Shown here piece by piece: positions 61,046 through 64,000 of a DNA stretch of 64,000 nucleotides. Source of the DNA: Pseudoscleropodium purum (Eukaryota > Streptophyta > Bryopsida > Hypnales > Brachytheciaceae). Under the pieces are notes generated by a model, which saw nothing but the letters and a program-made list of their open reading frames with translations, was not told where the DNA came from and did no database searches. A program made the translations under genes and the position numbers. The first letter of the stretch is position 1; every line of letters starts with the position of its first letter. The stretch lies in NCBI GenBank assembly GCA_963969395.1, contig OZ017804.1, forward strand, positions 6,386,001 to 6,450,000, read 5' to 3'.

Positions 61046-61265
61046 CACTATAAAAAAACCTTGTTTTAGGTGATGGATTGGCATCAAAAGGAATGGATTT
61101 TAGGTGACATCTGAGGTGACATAAAAAAAAATGTTTTTATGTCAACAATGATGTTCATTGATGTTATATTGATCATTGTTAATATAAAAACATAGGGTTT
61201 TTTTTTCAGTGTCACCTAAAATTCATTCCTTTTGACATCAACAAACTTTGGTTTCTTATAATGCA
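61046..61265. mobile_element. 220-bp CACTA-type MITE forming a long hairpin
   Basis: Ends are CACTATAAAAAAACC and GGTTTCTTATAATG, with a 3-base target duplication CAT (61043-61045 and 61266-61268). Almost the whole element is self-complementary. Outer arms include AAAGGAATGGATTTTAGGTG against its complement near 61215-61235, and inner arms include ATGTTTTTATGTCAACAATG against its complement near 61175-61195. No coding sequence. Confidence 0.85.
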
Positions 61266-62205
61266 TTGAATTTGCAATGAGTGAGGATATTTACTCTAAG
61301 ATTTTAAATAGTGTACTTGAACAAGTCAACTAAAGTCTCTTTAATTGCATATGTTAAAAAATAATCGTTGATGAAGATTTTAACCTTACTTTGGAGATGA
61401 ATATTTTAAAGTGGTTCTAGGTCTCTAAATATGATGGTTTTTTAGTGGTTAATTTTAGATGATCAATAGTATTAAAAAAATCTTATTTGAAAATAATATA
61501 AATTAGAAAAATCAAGTTTTAAATCTAAAACGATGTTTCAAATTTTTGAAAAATAAAGTATATGATTATAATAGAAAACATTCATCTCCAATAAATAAAA
61601 ATTCAAATTCATTAGGTTCATGCTTAAAAAATAATAGCAAATGACAAGTCCATCACGTTGTGTGACATAATTAAATATTGGTGTTTCTTGCATAGACCAT
61701 TGAATGTAAGTTTCTTGAATGGTATTCAAAACTGCTTCATACTAAATTTTACAATTTTCTACATTAGAAGATGCATTAGAAACGGATCACCAAAAAATGT
61801 CTATTTTTTGTATTTGAGTAATATGTTGCATGTTGATCTTGATATGAACTTTTAGTACATGAAAATGACATTTTTCAAAGATGAGTCCAACTAGCAAAAT
61901 GAAGGTCGTCAACTCCAATTTTTACAATAATTTGAAAATTTGGAGACTTTCTAAAATTGCACATTTTATCACCATTTGAACTTTGAGTCTACAACAACAG
62001 TCTATTGACTTTGCATTTATAGAATGACGTGGGGGTTTGGTTTACACCACAATATTCTATATCCTAATATAAATCTAAAATGAAAAATTGAGATCCTTAA
62101 GTCTTTTCTTTTGGACTCAATATGAATTTTTTTCACATCTTCTTCAAAGTTTACAATAATTTCAAGTAGTTTCAAAAGAATCTAAAATTCTTATGACTTA
62201 TCATT

Positions 62206-62460
62206 AGAGGAATTTGGGAGGTTGGGAGGGCCATTTTAGGCCTGTTCCCCCAACCCTGTTCCCATTGTCAGTTTTTTTTTTAATTCTTTTTTAAATTTTG
62301 AATGAAAAAAAAAAGCAGAAAAAAAAAATTTGAAATTTTTTCGAAGGGGTGACATAGCAATTGCCATGCTACGTTAGGCAGTAGTTGTGAGGCTATTCCC
62401 CCGATGTTGGTTGCCAGGGGAACTTATAGCCCTCCATAGCTGCAAAAAATCCTCCAATGA
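62206..62460 (-). mobile_element. MITE-like element, family M, copy 3 (inverted)
   Basis: Ends are CATTAGAGGAATTT and, on the other strand, CATTGGAGGATTTT. On the minus strand the core reads CTACTGCCTAACGTAGCATG followed by GCAATTGCTATGTC, matching the core of the copies at 27493 and 38543. Poly-A/T-rich centre, no coding. Confidence 0.6.
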
Positions 62461-63273
62461 AAAGACAAGTGATATCATCTTTGGCAAATGAAAATAAACA
62501 ACCTTTAATTAATCAAATATATTTGCAAAGTGGGAGTATACAAAGTGAAGGAATCCAATGTCCACCTATTTGGTCACAAGCCATGCATTTTAAAATTAAC
62601 CTTCAAAGGATGTTGAGGCCAAAAAGTGGCTATTAGATGATTCAATTTCAAGATTACACTTAAAATGAAGGATACACCTATATATTGGTTCATAAATTGA
62701 ATCGTTTTTAGAAAAATACTTAGGTGATAGGTGTTCTCATTTTTAGGACGAGATGGTTACTATAGAAATCATCTTTTCTAGTACCATGTGAATTATTTGT
62801 ATAGAGAAACTCAACAACACTCATTGGAGATCAAACTACCTTACAATCAGAATCATCAGATTCAGCAAAAATCATCTTTTCTGGTAAAAAAAAGTCAACA
62901 TGAAAGGTCAAATTTGACAAAAATTAAGTCATTTTTGTGAAAAAGTGCCATGTGTCATCTCATGAATGGTCTAAGGGGACATGGACTATTTAGAATTTGA
63001 CATGAAAATTCAATTTTGGCACTAAGGTGCCAAGTTAGACCTTCATGCACTACTATGTAAGACCTTTCCTTTTCCACACAAAATTCCAAGGATGAACAAT
63101 TGCACTTCTATCTTACACGGGAGGATTCTTTGTCATCCATCAAACACTTAGTGTCCATGGCATCCTTCTAGGGTTAATATATGTGTGGTATATAGGTGAG
63201 AACTGTCAGAGAACTAAATTTGGCTACTAGCTGAGTCATCAAGTGTGTCAAAGACTAAGTGTAAGGAAAAAAT

Positions 63274-64000
63274 TCATCCTAGATTGGATTTGGGAAGGTG
63301 TACAAAAAGTTGTCTCTCACCAACGGCACCAGGATTCCATGTCAAGACGCATCTCAGTGGCAACCGTGGCTTGACCTTCAACAAGTCGCAACCTTTGAAC
63401 TCCACCTTGGTCAATTTCGGTAGATGGTCCAGATCTGGAAACGATGTCAATTCTTTACAACCAACACAACGGAAACTCCTCAGTTGTAGCAACTTCTCCA
63501 ACCTCTGCAACCGCGAAATCTTGGCATCGCTCAATCGTAAAGACTCCAGTCGCGACAGTGCAGACACGTCTGGAATATCTCGCAGGAATTTGCAGTCAAA
63601 GATGGAAAGCTCTCGAAGCTTTGTCAGCTTCTCGACGCCAAGGAGGCTGGTGATCGGAAGGCCGAACACATAGAGAATCTGAAGTTGGGAGCAAGCGCTG
63701 AGCCCCGCAAGTTTGACATCCCTCCGAAGTTTGAGAAAACGCGCACCTTGGACTGGGCCTGGGCAGATTCTTGAACATCTGGAAGGAGTCATGAGATGAT
63801 TGAAACTGCCCTTCCATAACACTAACGAGATCAATGAGGTCAAGGTGTGGAGCTGAAATACCTCCACTGGCCACTGCAAATTCCACTCCATACTCGAATA
63901 TTCTAGTTGTGAACTACCTCTGAAACGTGGAGGCGAAGGGAGAAATTTGGCACAAGCCAACATGAGAAAGCGCTTCAACGAAGGACACACACTGAAGTCA
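63274..64000 (-). CDS. Leucine-rich-repeat protein, C-terminal part (resistance-protein type), cut by window edge
   Basis: The frame is open from the window edge to TGA at 63276-63274. The protein shows repeated leucine-rich units of about 23 residues, such as LTKLRELSIFDCKFLRDIPD, LSRLESLRLSDAKISRLQRL and LLQLRSFRCVGCKELTSFPD, as in the LRR part of plant NBS-LRR (TIR or CC type) immune receptors. No nucleotide-binding domain lies within the window, so that assignment is an inference. A stretch at about 63800-63700 departs from the repeat pattern (rich in Pro, Arg and Cys), while another frame looks less odd there, so a pair of small frameshifts or a short intron is possible. The sequence after the last repeat is short. 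Confidence 0.75.
   Translation of the reverse strand, partial: DFSVCPSLKRFLMLACAKFLPSPPRFRGSSQLEYSSMEWNLQWPVEVFQLHTLTSLISLVLWKGSFNHLMTPSRCSRICPGPVQGARFLKLRRDVKLAGLSACSQLQILYVFGLPITSLLGVEKLTKLRELSIFDCKFLRDIPDVSALSRLESLRLSDAKISRLQRLEKLLQLRSFRCVGCKELTSFPDLDHLPKLTKVEFKGCDLLKVKPRLPLRCVLTWNPGAVGERQLFVHLPKSNLG

Larger units (their letters stand above)
57700..63200. other. AT-rich repeat spacer
   Basis: No supported gene. Open frames at 58641-59135 and 59586-59912 are AT-driven and carry no motif. It contains the inverted copy of the 22 kb repeat, a hairpin CACTA MITE and a family M MITE. Confidence 0.55.

Overview
This is nuclear DNA of a land plant. Genes carry many short GT-AG introns, and the proteins recognised are plant-type: a BRAP2-type RING/UBP-zinc-finger E3 (BRIZ), an ADA2 adaptor of the SAGA/GCN5 complex, eEF2 with the plant-like intron directly after the ATG, ubiquitin-eL40 fusions, a peroxisomal SDR remnant and an LRR protein. 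Compact GC-richer genes sit in very AT-rich, repeat-laden spacers. A bryophyte or other early-diverging land plant is my guess, but the sequence does not prove it. All gene models below were spliced by hand from reading frame, GT-AG sites and phase.

Layout. 0.6-20 kb: an unequal tandem duplication. A gutted BRIZ copy (0.6-2.0 kb) lies next to an unrecognised membrane-protein gene X1 (2.3-3.7 kb). A broken 2,4-dienoyl-CoA-reductase-like gene follows (5.4-6.4 kb), then an intact 12-exon BRIZ gene (7.3-11.6 kb), an unresolved gene (14.7-16.9 kb) and X2, the CpG-depleted sister of X1 (18.6-20.0 kb). 20-28.6 kb: AT-rich repeats. 28.8-33.4 kb: an intact 13-exon ADA2 gene. 34.5-37.4 and 44.0-47.2 kb: two direct copies of a ~3 kb block, each holding a divergent ubiquitin-eL40 fusion gene. 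The first is intact and the second is dead. Between them is a Ty3/gypsy gag-protease remnant split by a 1.1 kb CACTA-type element, plus MITEs. 48.4-51.1 kb: an intact but divergent eEF2. 51.6-55.2 kb: AT-rich repeats. 55.9-57.6 kb: a secreted alpha/beta-hydrolase whose first intron holds tandem exon-like units. 57.7-63.2 kb: AT-rich repeats with a hairpin CACTA MITE. 63.3-64 kb: the 3' end of an LRR gene cut by the window edge.

Most notable: (1) the ubiquitin-eL40 gene keeps K48 and the hydrophobic patch but has lost the six other acceptor lysines and Arg74; (2) the eEF2 has changes in the otherwise near-invariant diphthamide loop. Both products would act at the same face of the 60S subunit and lie 12 kb apart. 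A functional link is only a speculation. No CRISPR array, rRNA or convincing tRNA gene was seen.
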